Shown: piece after piece, positions 1 to 10,014 of the stretch
Position numbering within the stretch: position 1 is the first letter of the stretch
Layout: the number at the start of each line of letters is the position of its first letter
Notes under the pieces: model-generated
What the model saw: only the letters and a program-made list of their open reading frames with translations
Told to the model about the DNA's origin: nothing
Databases searched by the model: none
Translations under genes and position numbers: made by a program
Assembly: GCA_963745675.1 (NCBI GenBank)
Contig: CAVUYM010000016.1
Span: 182,576 to 246,575, forward strand
Source: JAUIIK01 sp963745675
GTDB taxonomy: Bacteria; Chloroflexota; Chloroflexia; Thermomicrobiales; CFX8
DNA: 64,000 bases
Reading direction: 5' to 3'

Positions 1-265
1 AGCAACCGCCACTGATAGCGAAGACTCCACGTTTCCTTGCCTGCAGCAAGAGATCCCGCACCAACGTCGTCTTGCCGATCCCAGCCTCGCCGCTAACGAC
101 GGCAAGCGAACCGAACCCGCAACTGCGGCATCCAGCAACCAGCAGCAGTGCCTGCTCCCGGTCGCGGCCGACAATGAGTTCGACCCCCGCCGTGGAGTAA
201 GGCTGGATGCCGGTCGAACCACAACCTGCCGGCTCCCGTCGTAAGACCTCGATGCCGCAAATCAT
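1..265 (-). CDS. AAA ATPase-type regulator, N-terminal part, cut by window edge
   Basis: The minus strand is open from an ATG at 263-265 to the left edge, about 88 residues. A VGRDRE box near residues 32-37 is followed by a Walker A P-loop, GEAGIGKTTL, at about residues 60-69. This spacing is the start of the AAA_16/NB-ARC ATPase domain of large LuxR- or cyclase-linked regulators. The DNA-binding or output domain would lie outside the window, so the exact subtype cannot be decided. No strong Shine-Dalgarno site precedes the ATG; a start in this region is still favoured because the family begins shortly before the VGR box. Confidence 0.7.
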   Translation of the reverse strand, partial: MICGIEVLRREPAGCGSTGIQPYSTAGVELIVGRDREQALLLVAGCRSCGFGSLAVVSGEAGIGKTTLVRDLLLQARKRGVFAISGGC

Positions 266-412
266 ATTGAAGGGTCAACAGGAGCGGCTTCAATATTGCA
301 CGGCTAACGTACAGCCGATTTGTTCGATCAGATCTGCCAAGCGTTGATCCTCGACAGGGGCGAATCTGCAGGCTCCGAAGATTGAACCGTCAGATGCTGC
401 GCAATCAGCGAC

Positions 413-682
413 TCATTCTTCCGCGATTTGCATCAGAGCCGCACCGCGCAGGTCGAGCCAGTAGGAGCCGCTATGGTGGGCGATGCGGATCATGGCCGTG
501 TCACAGTGCGGGCAGCGCAGGACCGTGCCGATCTCCAGTGTGTAGGCGATGAGCGCGCCTATAGGTTCGCCAGCTCCACAGCCTGCGCAGATCGTCATGG
601 CATCGGTCATCTCGAAGGGGAACACTGACTGCAGGAGACCTGCGGCCCCGTTGCCGTCAAGTCGCAATTCACTATCGTCCAT
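413..682 (-). CDS. DUF6510 family protein (small zinc-ribbon-like)
   Basis: An 89-residue protein starting at MDDSEL. The longer frame adds 26 residues of unlikely composition, which I leave out. Two pairs of cysteines, C32-x2-C35 and C57-x2-C60, with an HCD-like sequence after the second pair suggest a zinc-ribbon fold. It follows the FAD/NAD reductase gene by one base and is the last gene of a set with the molybdoenzyme at 1407-2015; this three-gene association is typical of DUF6510. The family has no established function. An accessory or electron-transfer role beside the oxidoreductase pair is an inference from position. Confidence 0.8.
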   Translation of the reverse strand: MDDSELRLDGNGAAGLLQSVFPFEMTDAMTICAGCGAGEPIGALIAYTLEIGTVLRCPHCDTAMIRIAHHSGSYWLDLRGAALMQIAEE

Positions 683-683
683 C

Positions 684-1437
684 TCAGCCTCCCGTTGGTC
701 CAAAGCGTTCGGTCTTGATTCGCGCCCCATCGAAGCCCATCTCGACCAGCGTGGCCGCAACAGCTTCTACAAAAGCGGTCGGCCCGCAGATGAAGTTGTG
801 CCCGGCCTCGGACGTGGGCCAGGCAATCTCATCCAGCATCGCGGCATCAACCCGGCGAGCGTAGCCGTCCCAGCCAGGCGGCGGGGTGCGTGTGTAGGTT
901 CGGAAGATCTCGACGCCCAGTCTGATTGCTAGCGATGTCGAGCAGTTCTGAGTCATAAATTACGTCGTTCTCGGATCTGACCGAGTAGAGCAGCCGCACC
1001 GGCACGTCACTGTCTTGAGCAATCCGATGGCGCAGCATCGCCATGAGTGGGACGATGCCCGAACCACCGGCGACGAGCAGCAACGGTCCGCCGTGTGAAA
1101 CATCCCAGACGAAGTAGCCGCCGACCGGTCCCCTCACCTCGATCAAGTCACCGGGGATGACGTCTTGCACCAGATAGGGCGAGACTTCGCCGTCGGGCAG
1201 TTCCTCGACGGTGATCTCGACTCGCTCGGATTCAGGCGGCGAAGCGATCGAGTAGCTGCGCACAGCCTGATAGCCATCTTCAGCAGTCAGGCGGACATCG
1301 ACGTGCTGCCCCGGCCGGTGCCCTGGCCAACCGGGCGTCGCGAAGGCGAGTGTTCGCGCTCGCTCCGACGATGGAAGCGTCTCGACGACCTCAGCGACCT
1401 GCCAGGTTAGTCGCCCCAATGTCGCTGTTCTTGCCAT
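684..1437 (-). CDS. FAD/NAD(P)-binding oxidoreductase (ferredoxin reductase-like), frameshifted
   Basis: This is a flavin reductase of the ferredoxin-NADP reductase superfamily. It probably passes electrons from NAD(P)H to the neighbouring sulfite-oxidase-like molybdoenzyme. The FAD-binding RSYS motif is at about residues 60-63, the nucleotide-binding GGSGIVP at about 124-130, and the CGP motif of the NAD domain lies near the C-terminus. The reading frame breaks around 920-935: the first frame is coherent down to LLDIASNQ, the second from GVEIFRTYTR to the stop at 684. Only one lesion is visible and no long homopolymer is present, so it is either a recent inactivation or a sequence error. The gene starts 31 bases inside the upstream gene. 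Confidence 0.8.
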
Positions 1438-2015
1438 GGATCACCGTAATCGTGATAGCCGAGTGATTCCCAAAAGCCGGGCTCGTTGTCGTCGGTCAGC
1501 CGCAACCCGCGCACCCACTTCGCGCTCTTCCAGAAATAGAGGTGCGGGACGAGCAGCCGGGCCGGGCCGCCGTGGGCAGGTTCGAGCGGCTCGCCGTCGT
1601 ATTCGAATGCAATCCAGGCCCTGCCGCCGGTCACATCCTCGACCGGCAGGTTCGTCGTGTAGCCGCCATCGCAATAGGCGATCACGTAGTCAGCGGCGTG
1701 GTCGACCATATCGAGCAAAGTATCAAGCGAAACGCCGCGCCAGGTCGTATCGAACTTAGACCAGCGCGTGACGCAGTGGATGTCAGTCGTCACTGTCTCG
1801 CTCGGCAGGGCCTGGAACTCTTCCCAGCTCCAGCGCAGTTCATCATCGACATCGCCAGTGATCGAAAAGTCCCAGCGGTCGAGCGGCGTCCTTGGCGTTG
1901 GGCCAGCTGAAAGGACGGGGAAGTCATCGGTTAGGTATTGGCCGGGAGGAACCCGTCCGGAAGTATCTTCCCGACGGCGGCCCCGGAAACCACGAGAAAT
2001 GAGTCTACCTGCCAT
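1407..2015 (-). CDS. Sulfite oxidase-like molybdopterin-dependent oxidoreductase
   Basis: A 202-residue protein of the oxidoreductase molybdopterin-binding family (PF00174 type). The predicted molybdenum-ligating cysteine is C81 in IHCVTRWSKF, followed by TTWRGV, the usual surroundings of this residue. There is no clear signal peptide or Tat motif, so a cytoplasmic location is likely. The start chosen is MAGRLISRGF; the frame extends 12 residues upstream but without family-like sequence. The gene overlaps the FAD/NAD reductase by 31 bases, so the two are probably translated together as a two-component redox system. The natural substrate is unknown for these small sulfite-oxidase-like proteins. 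Confidence 0.88.
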   Translation of the reverse strand: MAGRLISRGFRGRRREDTSGRVPPGQYLTDDFPVLSAGPTPRTPLDRWDFSITGDVDDELRWSWEEFQALPSETVTTDIHCVTRWSKFDTTWRGVSLDTLLDMVDHAADYVIAYCDGGYTTNLPVEDVTGGRAWIAFEYDGEPLEPAHGGPARLLVPHLYFWKSAKWVRGLRLTDDNEPGFWESLGYHDYGDPWQEQRHWGD

Positions 2016-2245
2016 TCGTCGCCCTTTCGTGATGCTCGAAGCGAAAACCAATGACGAAGATGCGTTGGTACGGTTGCTCCGCCGGATCGTTCAGTCACCT
2101 GGACAGGTCGAATTACCTGGGAAGCAATTCACAGTCTAATACACGTGCAAGCGTCAATACAGACCTCTCAAACGCGATTATCGCAGCTAAGGATCTATAC
2201 TCATCGAGTCCAATTTCGATTCGCCCAACGCGCCAGGAGGGTGCT

Positions 2246-3655
2246 ATGAATCACGACGAACTCTGTAATCTGACGCTCACCGAAGTCGCCGCACTCATCG
2301 CAGCCCGCGAGGTCTCACCGGTTGAACTGACCGATGCTCAACTCGAACGGATCGAGCGGCTCGACCCGCGCCTGAAAAGCTACGTCCTCGTATTGGCCGA
2401 CGAGGCCCGCGCCGCGGCGGCGGAAGCCGAACGCGAGATCCAGGCCGGGAACTACCGTGGTCCGCTGCACGGCGTGCCGGTCGCCGTAAAAGATCTTTGC
2501 GCGGTGACAGGCACGCCGACAAAGGGCGGCGCAGCCGTGCTGTCCGACAACGTGACCGACCACGACGCTGAGGTCGTAGCCAGGTTGAAAGCAGCCGGCG
2601 CGGTACTGGTCGGCAAACTGAACCTGACCGAAGGCGCAATGGGGAACTACAATCCCGACTTCGACGTCCCGCTGAATCCCTGGGATCCGAACTGCTGGTC
2701 CGGCGCTTCTTCGAGCGGTTCCGGGGTCGCGACTGCCGCTGGGCTCTGCTTCGGGTCACTGGGAAGCGATACCGGTGGATCTATTCGCTTCCCTTCGGCA
2801 GCCTGCGGCATCGTCGGCATCAAGCCAACCTGGGGCCGGGTCAGCCGCTACGGCGTCCTGGCGCTGGCAGAATCGCTCGACCATGTCGGACCGATGACCC
2901 GCTCGACGGCCGATGCGGCGGCGATACTACAGGTGATTGCGGGCCGCGACCCGAAGGACCCGACGACGTTGATCGAACCGGTTGGCGACCTCGTCGGTGA
3001 GATTGAGCGCGGCGTCCAGGGTGTCCGCATCGGCTACGACGCCAATTACACACGGAACGGCTGCAATGACGAGCAGGCAGATTCGGTTGAGACAGCGTTG
3101 CAGGTGCTGGCCGATCTCGGAGCGGAGATCGTCGAGGTCGCGATGCCGGATGTCGCCATGTACCTACCGGCGTGGCAGACGATCTGCACGGCAGAGGCCG
3201 TCGCCGCTCACGAGGCCAGCTATCCGTCTCGGCGTGATGAATATGGACCAGGATTCCGTGGCTGGCTCGACCACGGAAGCAGGGTTACTGGAGCGGAGTA
3301 CGCAACGGCCAATAACCTTCGACATGCCTGCAACGGACTGATTCGACGGACCTTCGAAGGCATCGACGCCCTGATCTGCCCATCGACCCCTGGACCAGCA
3401 CATCAGATCACAATGGATCAGATGTATGGACCAATCGAGTGGGATGAAGAGGGGCTTGCCGCGCAGCTGCGCTATACCGGGCCCTTCGACTTCAACGGCG
3501 CGCCAACACTCTCGGTACCATCAGGACTGAGTTCCGAGGGCCTGCCGCTCAGCGTCCAGTTCGTCGGCCACCACCTCGGCGAAGGGCTGCTTTGTCAGAT
3601 CGGCCACGCCTACGAAAGCGCCACGGACTGGCATGCGCTGCGTCCACCGCTCTAG
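2246..3655 (+). CDS. Amidase (amidase signature family)
   Basis: A 469-residue member of the amidase signature family, which hydrolyses amide bonds in small amides or acts as a GatA-like subunit. The Ser-cisSer-Lys triad is visible: Lys82 in VAVKDL, cis-Ser in GASSSGSG near residue 157, and nucleophile Ser179 in GSDTGGSIR. An AGGAGG ribosome binding site lies 7 bases before the ATG at 2246, which decides this start over the much longer open frame. No gatB or gatC is adjacent, so a free-standing amidase is more likely than the tRNA amidotransferase subunit. Substrate cannot be told from sequence. It is transcribed divergently from the molybdoenzyme set. Confidence 0.9.
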   Translation: MNHDELCNLTLTEVAALIAAREVSPVELTDAQLERIERLDPRLKSYVLVLADEARAAAAEAEREIQAGNYRGPLHGVPVAVKDLCAVTGTPTKGGAAVLSDNVTDHDAEVVARLKAAGAVLVGKLNLTEGAMGNYNPDFDVPLNPWDPNCWSGASSSGSGVATAAGLCFGSLGSDTGGSIRFPSAACGIVGIKPTWGRVSRYGVLALAESLDHVGPMTRSTADAAAILQVIAGRDPKDPTTLIEPVGDLVGEIERGVQGVRIGYDANYTRNGCNDEQADSVETALQVLADLGAEIVEVAMPDVAMYLPAWQTICTAEAVAAHEASYPSRRDEYGPGFRGWLDHGSRVTGAEYATANNLRHACNGLIRRTFEGIDALICPSTPGPAHQITMDQMYGPIEWDEEGLAAQLRYTGPFDFNGAPTLSVPSGLSSEGLPLSVQFVGHHLGEGLLCQIGHAYESATDWHALRPPL

Positions 3656-3797
3656 GAGCAACGCGGCACCAGTCCGGTTTCCAGAATGTGGAGCGATCTC
3701 GAAGGGTTTCAGTAACACGGGCTGGTCGTGCACCTCCATTCCGGGTCAATACCGGCCACCAGAGGACTCTGGCCTCCGATTCAAACCGGTTGGCTGA

Positions 3798-4549
3798 TCA
3801 CCAACTCACTGCCCCCTCAGCCTGAGCCCACTCTCGTTCTATGTCCCGTCGGAGCCGAGCGTCGACGATTGCACCTTTCCAATTGGTTTCCAGATGGTCG
3901 AACAGCTGTGCCGGGTTGCCGGCAACGACACGCTGCTCGAATTCGTGTTGCGCCTCCCTGCGAAACAAGACCTGCATCGACGACGTCTAGCTAGAGCCGC
4001 CTCCGCCATTTCATAGTCAACGAAGTCATCCTTCTCGTGGAGCAGTCCGACTGACGTCGTCCGAGCACCGGAGCGGATAGTGATCGGCGATGGTCGTGGC
4101 GCCGGGTGGATATCGATGAGCAGTCCTGCGGGTTGCAGCAGCTCGTGGATTCTCTCCAGAGCATGAACCATGCTCTCCGGCTGCATTCATCACAATGACC
4201 ACGCCAGGATAACCAGATCAAAACGCTCAGATACCGTGGAATCCAGCAGGCCATATGCCGCGAAAGTGACTCGCGCATTGAGCTCCGCCGGCAGTTCACT
4301 CTTCGCCTGCGCAATCCGGTCGGCGTCAGGGTCGATAGCGAAGACGTGGTCGGCGAGCGCCGCATATTGCCTGGTGAGGCGACCATCGCCGCATCCGACT
4401 TCAAGCACCCGCCGACCTTCGAGCTTTCCACTGCATGAAAGGAGCGCGCTCAGTTCTTCGCCGGAGGGATCGATGCGTACAGCCACAGGTGCGGCCCTCT
4501 CCCGATCACAGCGCGGATCAGGCGATCTGGCGCTGGCCCTTGACGACAC
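3798..4549 (-). pseudogene. Class I SAM-dependent methyltransferase, two frameshifts
   Basis: Three frames together encode one methyltransferase. The first (to 4190) holds SAM-binding motif I, LEVGCGDGRLTRQYA, and the acidic loop IDPDADR. The second (about 4188 to 3990) continues with MVHALERIHELLQPAGLLID. The third gives VLFRREAQHEFEQRV and ends at a TGA at 3798-3800. The shifts fall near 4188 and 3985. A GTG near 4484 is an alternative start. The methylated substrate cannot be assigned. With two lesions the gene is probably dead. Confidence 0.78.
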
Positions 4550-5468
4550 CCGCCAGCGCAGCGATGTGTTTTGGCTCAGTCCCGCAGCAACCGCCGACTA
4601 TCTGCGCGCCCATCTCGATCCACTCCAGACCGTAGCGAGCGAAGCGCTCGACTTCGTCGTCGACGCCCGTCGGCGGATGGGAATAAGCGCCAATCGGCCC
4701 ATCGAATGCCTGTCTCAGCTTCGGCAAACCAACCGAAACGTCGGCCGGGTTCGAACACATCAACAGAATTGCTTCGACGGGCAAGCCTTCGAGTGCCCGG
4801 CACAGATCCTCGAAACTCTCGCGGAACTGCATCGTGCCATCTGATGAGATCAGCCGCAGACCCAGCAGCACCGGCAGTCCACTCGTCGCACACGCTTCAA
4901 CGGCAACGACGGCCTCATCGATCGCGGCGACGTACTCCGGCAGCATGAAATCCACACCGACATCGGCGAGGACACGTGACTGCGCGCGAAACTCGGTCCC
5001 CAGATCGCCGTCCACCGGAGGTGCTATGCCACCCGCGACATACGCTTCGGGATTCACCCTATCCCGGCTGCTGACGGCGATTTCGCCCGCGGCTCGGGTG
5101 TATCGCTCCCACTCGTCGGCTACGCCGATCTGCGCCAGCTTTGGCCGGTTCGTCCAGAAGCTGTTCGAGATGATGATGTCGGCGCCGAGTCGCAAATAGT
5201 CTTCATGTATCTCGCGCACGACATCGGGCGATTCGATGTTCGCCGGGGCCGACCAGGGTCCCATCCGGCGCAGGTAGTCCTCGTGCACGCGGCGCATACT
5301 GGCCGGGTCAGACTCCTTGAGGTAGTCGTAGATCGACTGGGAGTCGTCCCTAAACGTTTCGGCTATCCTCACTTTTGCGCCGCGACGCTCCAACTCATCG
5401 CCCGTAGCGCCGTCCATGAGCAGGACCTCGCCCGCTTTGAGTCTCTCGATGATTGATCGTTCTGGCAT
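4518..5468 (-). CDS. Homocysteine S-methyltransferase family protein
   Basis: A 316-residue Pfam S-methyl_trans protein. Such enzymes move a methyl group from S-methylmethionine, SAM or a betaine-type donor to homocysteine, using a zinc held by three cysteines. These are visible as C238 (LLMCSNP) and the pair C294-C295 (VGGCCGTEPKHI). The N-terminal MDGATGDELERRG matches the start of the barrel. The start MPERSI is preceded by GAGGAAG at suitable distance, so the 24 residues of open frame upstream are left out. The gene is intact, while both neighbours are frameshifted. No SAM or other riboswitch is evident in the 85 bases before it. Confidence 0.88.
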   Translation of the reverse strand: MPERSIIERLKAGEVLLMDGATGDELERRGAKVRIAETFRDDSQSIYDYLKESDPASMRRVHEDYLRRMGPWSAPANIESPDVVREIHEDYLRLGADIIISNSFWTNRPKLAQIGVADEWERYTRAAGEIAVSSRDRVNPEAYVAGGIAPPVDGDLGTEFRAQSRVLADVGVDFMLPEYVAAIDEAVVAVEACATSGLPVLLGLRLISSDGTMQFRESFEDLCRALEGLPVEAILLMCSNPADVSVGLPKLRQAFDGPIGAYSHPPTGVDDEVERFARYGLEWIEMGAQIVGGCCGTEPKHIAALAGVVKGQRQIA

Positions 5469-5553
5469 CCGATGTACTTCCTCTCCGAACAGTCTGAAAT
5501 AGAAGCTGTGGTCGATATATTCAACATCAATCGTTGACAAATCTATCTGATGC

Positions 5554-7294
5554 TCACGCTCCGGTCGTCACCGACGTGCGGCATGTGCCCGCCTTCTCGG
5601 CCCGCAAGGTGAGCTCGAACGTTGCGCCCTCCGGAGCGGTGACCAGCCATTCAACGTGGCCACGGCTGAGATTGGGGTAGCGGGCTGAGAGGTGGTAGCC
5701 AGTGAACTGGCTGACACGCCCTGCCAGATGTTCCAACTCCTGCGTAGCCGGGGCACTCCCAGACAGAAGCTCCGCTCCATCGGGGAGCGAGAGCTGCCCT
5801 ACCAGTCCATCGCCCGGCCCGGATGAGCGACGACGTTCACTGCCGCAGGTTGGTAGGAAACCCTCGTTACTGACGTTGGCCCAGACCCGGTAAGCGCCGG
5901 GCGCAATCTGTTCGGAGCCACTGGCGATGACGCGCAGCCTCGGGGCGGTGCCCATTGCCCCGATTGTGAAGGGGACGGCACGCTCCAATTCGCGCGCCAG
6001 CAGCGGACCCGGCGGGTTCAGCAGCCCGAATTTGACCTCGAACCCGCCCAGTTCGACTGGGCCGAGTTGCGGATGATCGAAGGGACGCCAGGGCATGATC
6101 CCCCGCCCGCCGGCCTCCTCATCGAACAGGCGCAGGATCTTGAGGTCGTCATCGTTAGTCCGTCCTTCTTCGAAGTCGAGGAAGTTCTCGCCGGAGAGTC
6201 CCGCCCGATGCGACAGACCCCAGAGCTCGGTCATGAACGAGAGGATACCGAGGTGGTCGTAGAGCCAGTCACTCTCGACGCCGTAGGAGGGGATGTTCGG
6301 CTGATAGGGGTTGTTGTGGAAGGGCGAAAGGACGGGAAAGCCCATCGCATTCCTCGCCGATGGCGCCGATGGCTTCGAAGGCGCGCAGATCGAGTTTCGG
6401 CATCTCTGAGTCGGCGTAGCGAGCGGATGAGCGCAGGATCATTCCGGCTGCGGTGTGATGGAGCTGCGCGCCATGGATGTTGGGGTGGGCGCGGAGAAAC
6501 GTGGCCACAGCCTGCGTCTCGGGTTCGCTCAATGGATAAGGCCCGGAGCCGGTCTGAACCCAATCAGGTTTCCAGTCGGCCGGGAAGTTGCGATTGAAAT
6601 CGAGTGCCGAGCGGGAGGGCGCCAGCGTGATCTTGCCGCCGTCCCAGTTGCGGATGAGCCCTTCCGGGTAGACGAAGTAGTAGTCGCCACCATACTCGTC
6701 GGGGCGGCGGGGCCGCATCATCCGGTCATCGTCCTCGGATGTTTTCCACGGACCGGCCGGGTCTTTGATGCGCATCGCACCGATCAGGCCATCGCCGTCG
6801 ATGTCCTGCGGCTCGAGACCATCGAAGGTGGAATCGGGCAGACCGGGTGGGTACGGCGTCTCCGAAGAGCGCACCTGGCCGCTCGACGTCAGGAACTGCT
6901 CGCTGCCATCGACGGCGATGCGCGGGATGACGTAGAGCACCGTCTCGTCGAGCAGCCTGCGCACCACGGGATCGCGGTCGTAATTCGTCAGTAGATGATG
7001 AATCGTGGCAAGTGCAACTGACGAGGTCATCACCTCAGCCGCGTGGATGTTGGCATCGATATAGTAGGCAGGTTTTTCCAGGTCCGGACCGGTCGCCTGG
7101 TTGGTGACGGTCACGACCCAAATCTCTCGACCCTCTCCACTCGTTCCGATGCTCTCGCAGGTTGCGAGACTGGGGTAAGCCGCAACCCAGCTCTCAAGCA
7201 ACTCGGTCAGCAGGTCGTAGGTGTAGTAGCGATCGGGACGCCACTCTGCCGACGTCGCGAGATAGTGCAGCTCGGTGAAATTCGGACTTTGCAT
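5554..7294 (-). CDS. M14 family zinc carboxypeptidase, frameshifted
   Basis: A zinc carboxypeptidase-like protein of about 580 residues. Zinc ligands H84 and E87 are in NIHAAEV, and a later LHHTAAG supplies the third histidine region; substrate-binding ALDFNRNFP is present. The C-terminal part looks like an extra beta-sandwich domain (for example LGPVELGGFEVKFG). The frame breaks once around 6345: the upstream frame ends after FEAIGAIGEECD, and the second picks up with MGFPVLSPFHNNPYQPN. The start MQSPNFTE is preferred over one 38 residues earlier. There is no clear signal peptide. A single lesion leaves open a sequencing error. Confidence 0.82.
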
Positions 7295-7609
7295 GGTACG
7301 TGAATACTCCAACCGATGAAGCTCTTCCAGTGCATCCTGCGATGATAGTCGAGCATAGTCTGAGAGTGGGGCGTCTCGTCTTATCAGGAGAAATGCCCAG
7401 CCGTTCACCGATCCGCGTCAACGACCGGGCATGGCGCGATTCTCAACCAGTCTCGTCGAGGGCAACTTCAGAAACGAACATGGACGGTGATGGAATCGTC
7501 TGACCACCGAGAAGGATTCTCGTTAGCGTCGTGCCCGATGGGCTGCATTGCATCATTTCGCTCCCGAGCGGATCGATTTCCCTGTCCCAAACACTTCCGG
7601 ATTCGCCTC

Positions 7610-8041
7610 TTACGTTCGAATCGGCATCGTGTAACAGACAGCGTCGCCTTCCAGCACGACCGTGCCGTCTTCGAGGACGACCTGCGCGTCGAGCCGGGTG
7701 ATCGGCTTGTCGTCGCGGACGCTCGTGATCTTGATCTTGCCGGTGATCGTATCGCCGGGGCGGACCGGGGCTCTGAAGGCCCAGTTGGTCTGGAGAAAGA
7801 CTGTTCCCGGCCCAGGCAAGTCTTCCGCAACAACCGCGTTGAGAATCGCGCTCGTGACGCCGCCCTGGACGACGATGCCACCAAAGGGCGTCGCCTTTGC
7901 TACTTGCTCGTCATAGTGCAACGGATTGCGGTCGCCGCTCATCTCAGTGAAGAGTTCGATGTCGCGGGCCATGACCGTCCTCGACCGTTGCGCCTCCTGC
8001 CCCACTTCAGGCATCCCATTTGGCCAAACGTCGTTCGTCAT
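7610..8041 (-). CDS. MaoC-like (R)-specific enoyl hydratase domain protein
   Basis: A 143-residue single hot-dog domain protein. The catalytic Asp and His of the hydratase 2 motif are visible in GDRNPLHYDE, and GGIVVQGGV follows at the usual distance. Enzymes of this type hydrate trans-2-enoyl-CoA to (R)-3-hydroxyacyl-CoA, working on CoA thioesters in the cytoplasm. A GGAGGTG site sits directly before the ATG at 8041 and fixes the start; a longer open frame upstream is not used. It stands alone, with no polyhydroxyalkanoate genes nearby, so the pathway is not known. Confidence 0.88.
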   Translation of the reverse strand: MTNDVWPNGMPEVGQEAQRSRTVMARDIELFTEMSGDRNPLHYDEQVAKATPFGGIVVQGGVTSAILNAVVAEDLPGPGTVFLQTNWAFRAPVRPGDTITGKIKITSVRDDKPITRLDAQVVLEDGTVVLEGDAVCYTMPIRT

Positions 8042-8100
8042 CTTCACCTCCGCGTCCGTCCAGCTATAAGCAGTTGGCGCCAGGCACATTGCCTTCACAG

Positions 8101-9240
8101 CTATCGAAGATGATAGACGATTGTCTCACCAACCCGGGGGACGTCGATATAGTTGAGCAGGTCGAATCGGAGGTCGACTGGTGCTTCTTCGACCGGCAAT
8201 TGGAAGATCACGTGGATATTTGCTCTCTCATTACGGCCGATCTTTGCATCCCCTGGCCGACCATCAACCGTCACGAACAAGGCTTTGTAGCTCTCGCCTG
8301 TGTCGCTTCGAAGCGAATACGACGAGCGATTGATTGGCACGCTTTCAGTGGAACTTCGTCGTTGATTGACGGTCAGATCGAACGCAACCAACCGATTGCC
8401 CTGATCGGCAACGATGTACGGATCAAGAGACTCAACCGGATCGCTTGCTCCCTTGAGCCAGACACGGGCAACGATAACTTCGGCGTGCACTCCTTCCGAT
8501 CGAAATTCGCCCGCCAGCAGAGCATCGTATGCGACATCCGCCTCAACTCGCTGACCACCGAATGCCACGAGCGCGCCAAAGATCGAACATAGGGCGATTG
8601 TCACGATGAGCCCGGCAGCCGACCCGAGCATATAGGTTCTTCGGCTCGCCGCCCCTGCCTCCGGCGCGAGACGAATCGGTGGATAAGCGTCCGTCAGCGA
8701 CAGGACGTAAGCCTGCAGGCGTGCAATCCAACGAAGTACACCGGCCACATACTGATGGAGGCGATCCGGCACTCGACCGGTCACTATTGCGATAACCCAG
8801 CTGACGGGAATTACGATTAGAAGCGTCAGAGCCAGCAGAATGGCGATAAATCCGAGCGGTATCGCGCTGATGATCTTCCAGATCAAGACTTTCCAACGGG
8901 AACGCACATCGACGGCTGAATCAACCTCATACTGCACAGGATGATCACCTTCGAAGGGTGGATACTGGTCTGTGATGAGCAAAAGGTAGGAAAGCGTGCG
9001 AAACTGCCAGCGGTTCACTGCCACTTGAAACTCGAAGAGCCATCTCGGAATGCGTCCACTGACGAGAATTGCGGCCCAAATGGCGACGGCGAGCCAACTC
9101 TGCACCAGCAAACTGAAGATGAGCGCTGGAATACTCAACGGCAACCGCAGGAGCACCGTCCAACGGCGTTGCCGCGTTGAAGCATCGACCTCATATCGAA
9201 CGGGGTATCGCGGTTGATCAGGTACTACTGCCATGGGCAT
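8101..9240 (-). CDS. DUF4389 membrane protein with two repeats and an extracytoplasmic tail
   Basis: A 379-residue protein with two DUF4389 copies. Each has a PVRYEV or PVQYEV entry, a pair of membrane helices, and an LLITDQYPP or LSLTDAYPP exit. A further helix (near residues 205-230) leads to a C-terminal domain of about 150 residues that resembles DUF4352-type beta-sandwiches and probably lies outside the cell. Function is unknown; DUF4389 proteins are often found near stress or envelope genes. The start is the first ATG at 9240, with a second two codons later. The gene is intact. Confidence 0.82.
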   Translation of the reverse strand: MPMAVVPDQPRYPVRYEVDASTRQRRWTVLLRLPLSIPALIFSLLVQSWLAVAIWAAILVSGRIPRWLFEFQVAVNRWQFRTLSYLLLITDQYPPFEGDHPVQYEVDSAVDVRSRWKVLIWKIISAIPLGFIAILLALTLLIVIPVSWVIAIVTGRVPDRLHQYVAGVLRWIARLQAYVLSLTDAYPPIRLAPEAGAASRRTYMLGSAAGLIVTIALCSIFGALVAFGGQRVEADVAYDALLAGEFRSEGVHAEVIVARVWLKGASDPVESLDPYIVADQGNRLVAFDLTVNQRRSSTESVPINRSSYSLRSDTGESYKALFVTVDGRPGDAKIGRNERANIHVIFQLPVEEAPVDLRFDLLNYIDVPRVGETIVYHLR

Positions 9241-9381
9241 TTCAATCTATTAGCTCGTAGAAGATCGCCTGATACATCGCCAGATCGTTAACCTGAGGTA
9301 TTCGCCATGAAGGAACTGAAGATCAACTGCTGAGTGGCTGGCCAATGGCAATCGAGGGACGATATTCATGCTCAACATCTC

Positions 9382-10014
9382 CTACGAGGAGTAGTGAGGA
9401 CCGCTAGCCCTCCAGCCTGTTCGCTTGCCACGGGAATAACTCAGGGCGATCAGCCCGGCACTGATGGGGATCGAGATCGCGAACAGCCAATACCAGATGA
9501 CTGTTACGACGAAACACCCCCCTGCGACGAACAGGATCCCGAGCGGCTGCCGGCTTCCCGAGCAACTCAACCCGTAGATGATTCCGACACTTGCCAGGAA
9601 GGGCATGATCCCAAATGCTATCCACACGGGCTCCGCATTAATGGCGCCCCTGGTGGTCATGCCAATGGCGGAAATCGCATTGACGGCGATGAGCGCATAT
9701 GCACACCGAAGCAACCAGCGCGACAACCCAGTTTCAGCCACCACCGACGGAGCCATCTCCCTGTTGCGAACTGTCGCACCAGCATCCAAGCGCCAGGAAC
9801 AGTCGGCAGGCATGCCCAGCGCGAGACGTAATAGCATCGCCAGCGCCGTCTCCCATGCAGGTTCATCAAGCAACCGGGCTAATTGCCGGTGTTCCCAGAG
9901 ATCACACTCGATCTCGGCCCTCCGGCTGTCGCGCAGTTCGGCCGGGAGTTGGAAGGTGTAGAGGCTTGTCCAGCTTCGCGCAGCCGCAGTTGCCGCGCCT
10001 AACAGTGCGCTCAT
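9382..10014 (-). CDS. Membrane protein coupled to PadR regulator
   Basis: A 210-residue protein starting MSALLGAATA. The first 90 residues form a soluble region (LYTFQLPAELRDSRRAEIE) like the permease-prefix domains that accompany PadR regulators. Four or so hydrophobic segments follow. The ATG overlaps the TGA stop of the PadR gene by four bases (ATGA), so translation is probably coupled, and the pair likely acts together. The membrane protein may be what the regulator controls. No enzymatic motif is visible. Confidence 0.75.
   Translation of the reverse strand: MSALLGAATAAARSWTSLYTFQLPAELRDSRRAEIECDLWEHRQLARLLDEPAWETALAMLLRLALGMPADCSWRLDAGATVRNREMAPSVVAETGLSRWLLRCAYALIAVNAISAIGMTTRGAINAEPVWIAFGIMPFLASVGIIYGLSCSGSRQPLGILFVAGGCFVVTVIWYWLFAISIPISAGLIALSYSRGKRTGWRASGPHYSS

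Noticed and set aside
5469..5553. SAM riboswitch before the homocysteine methyltransferase
   Set aside because: Only 85 bases between genes and no recognisable aptamer core.
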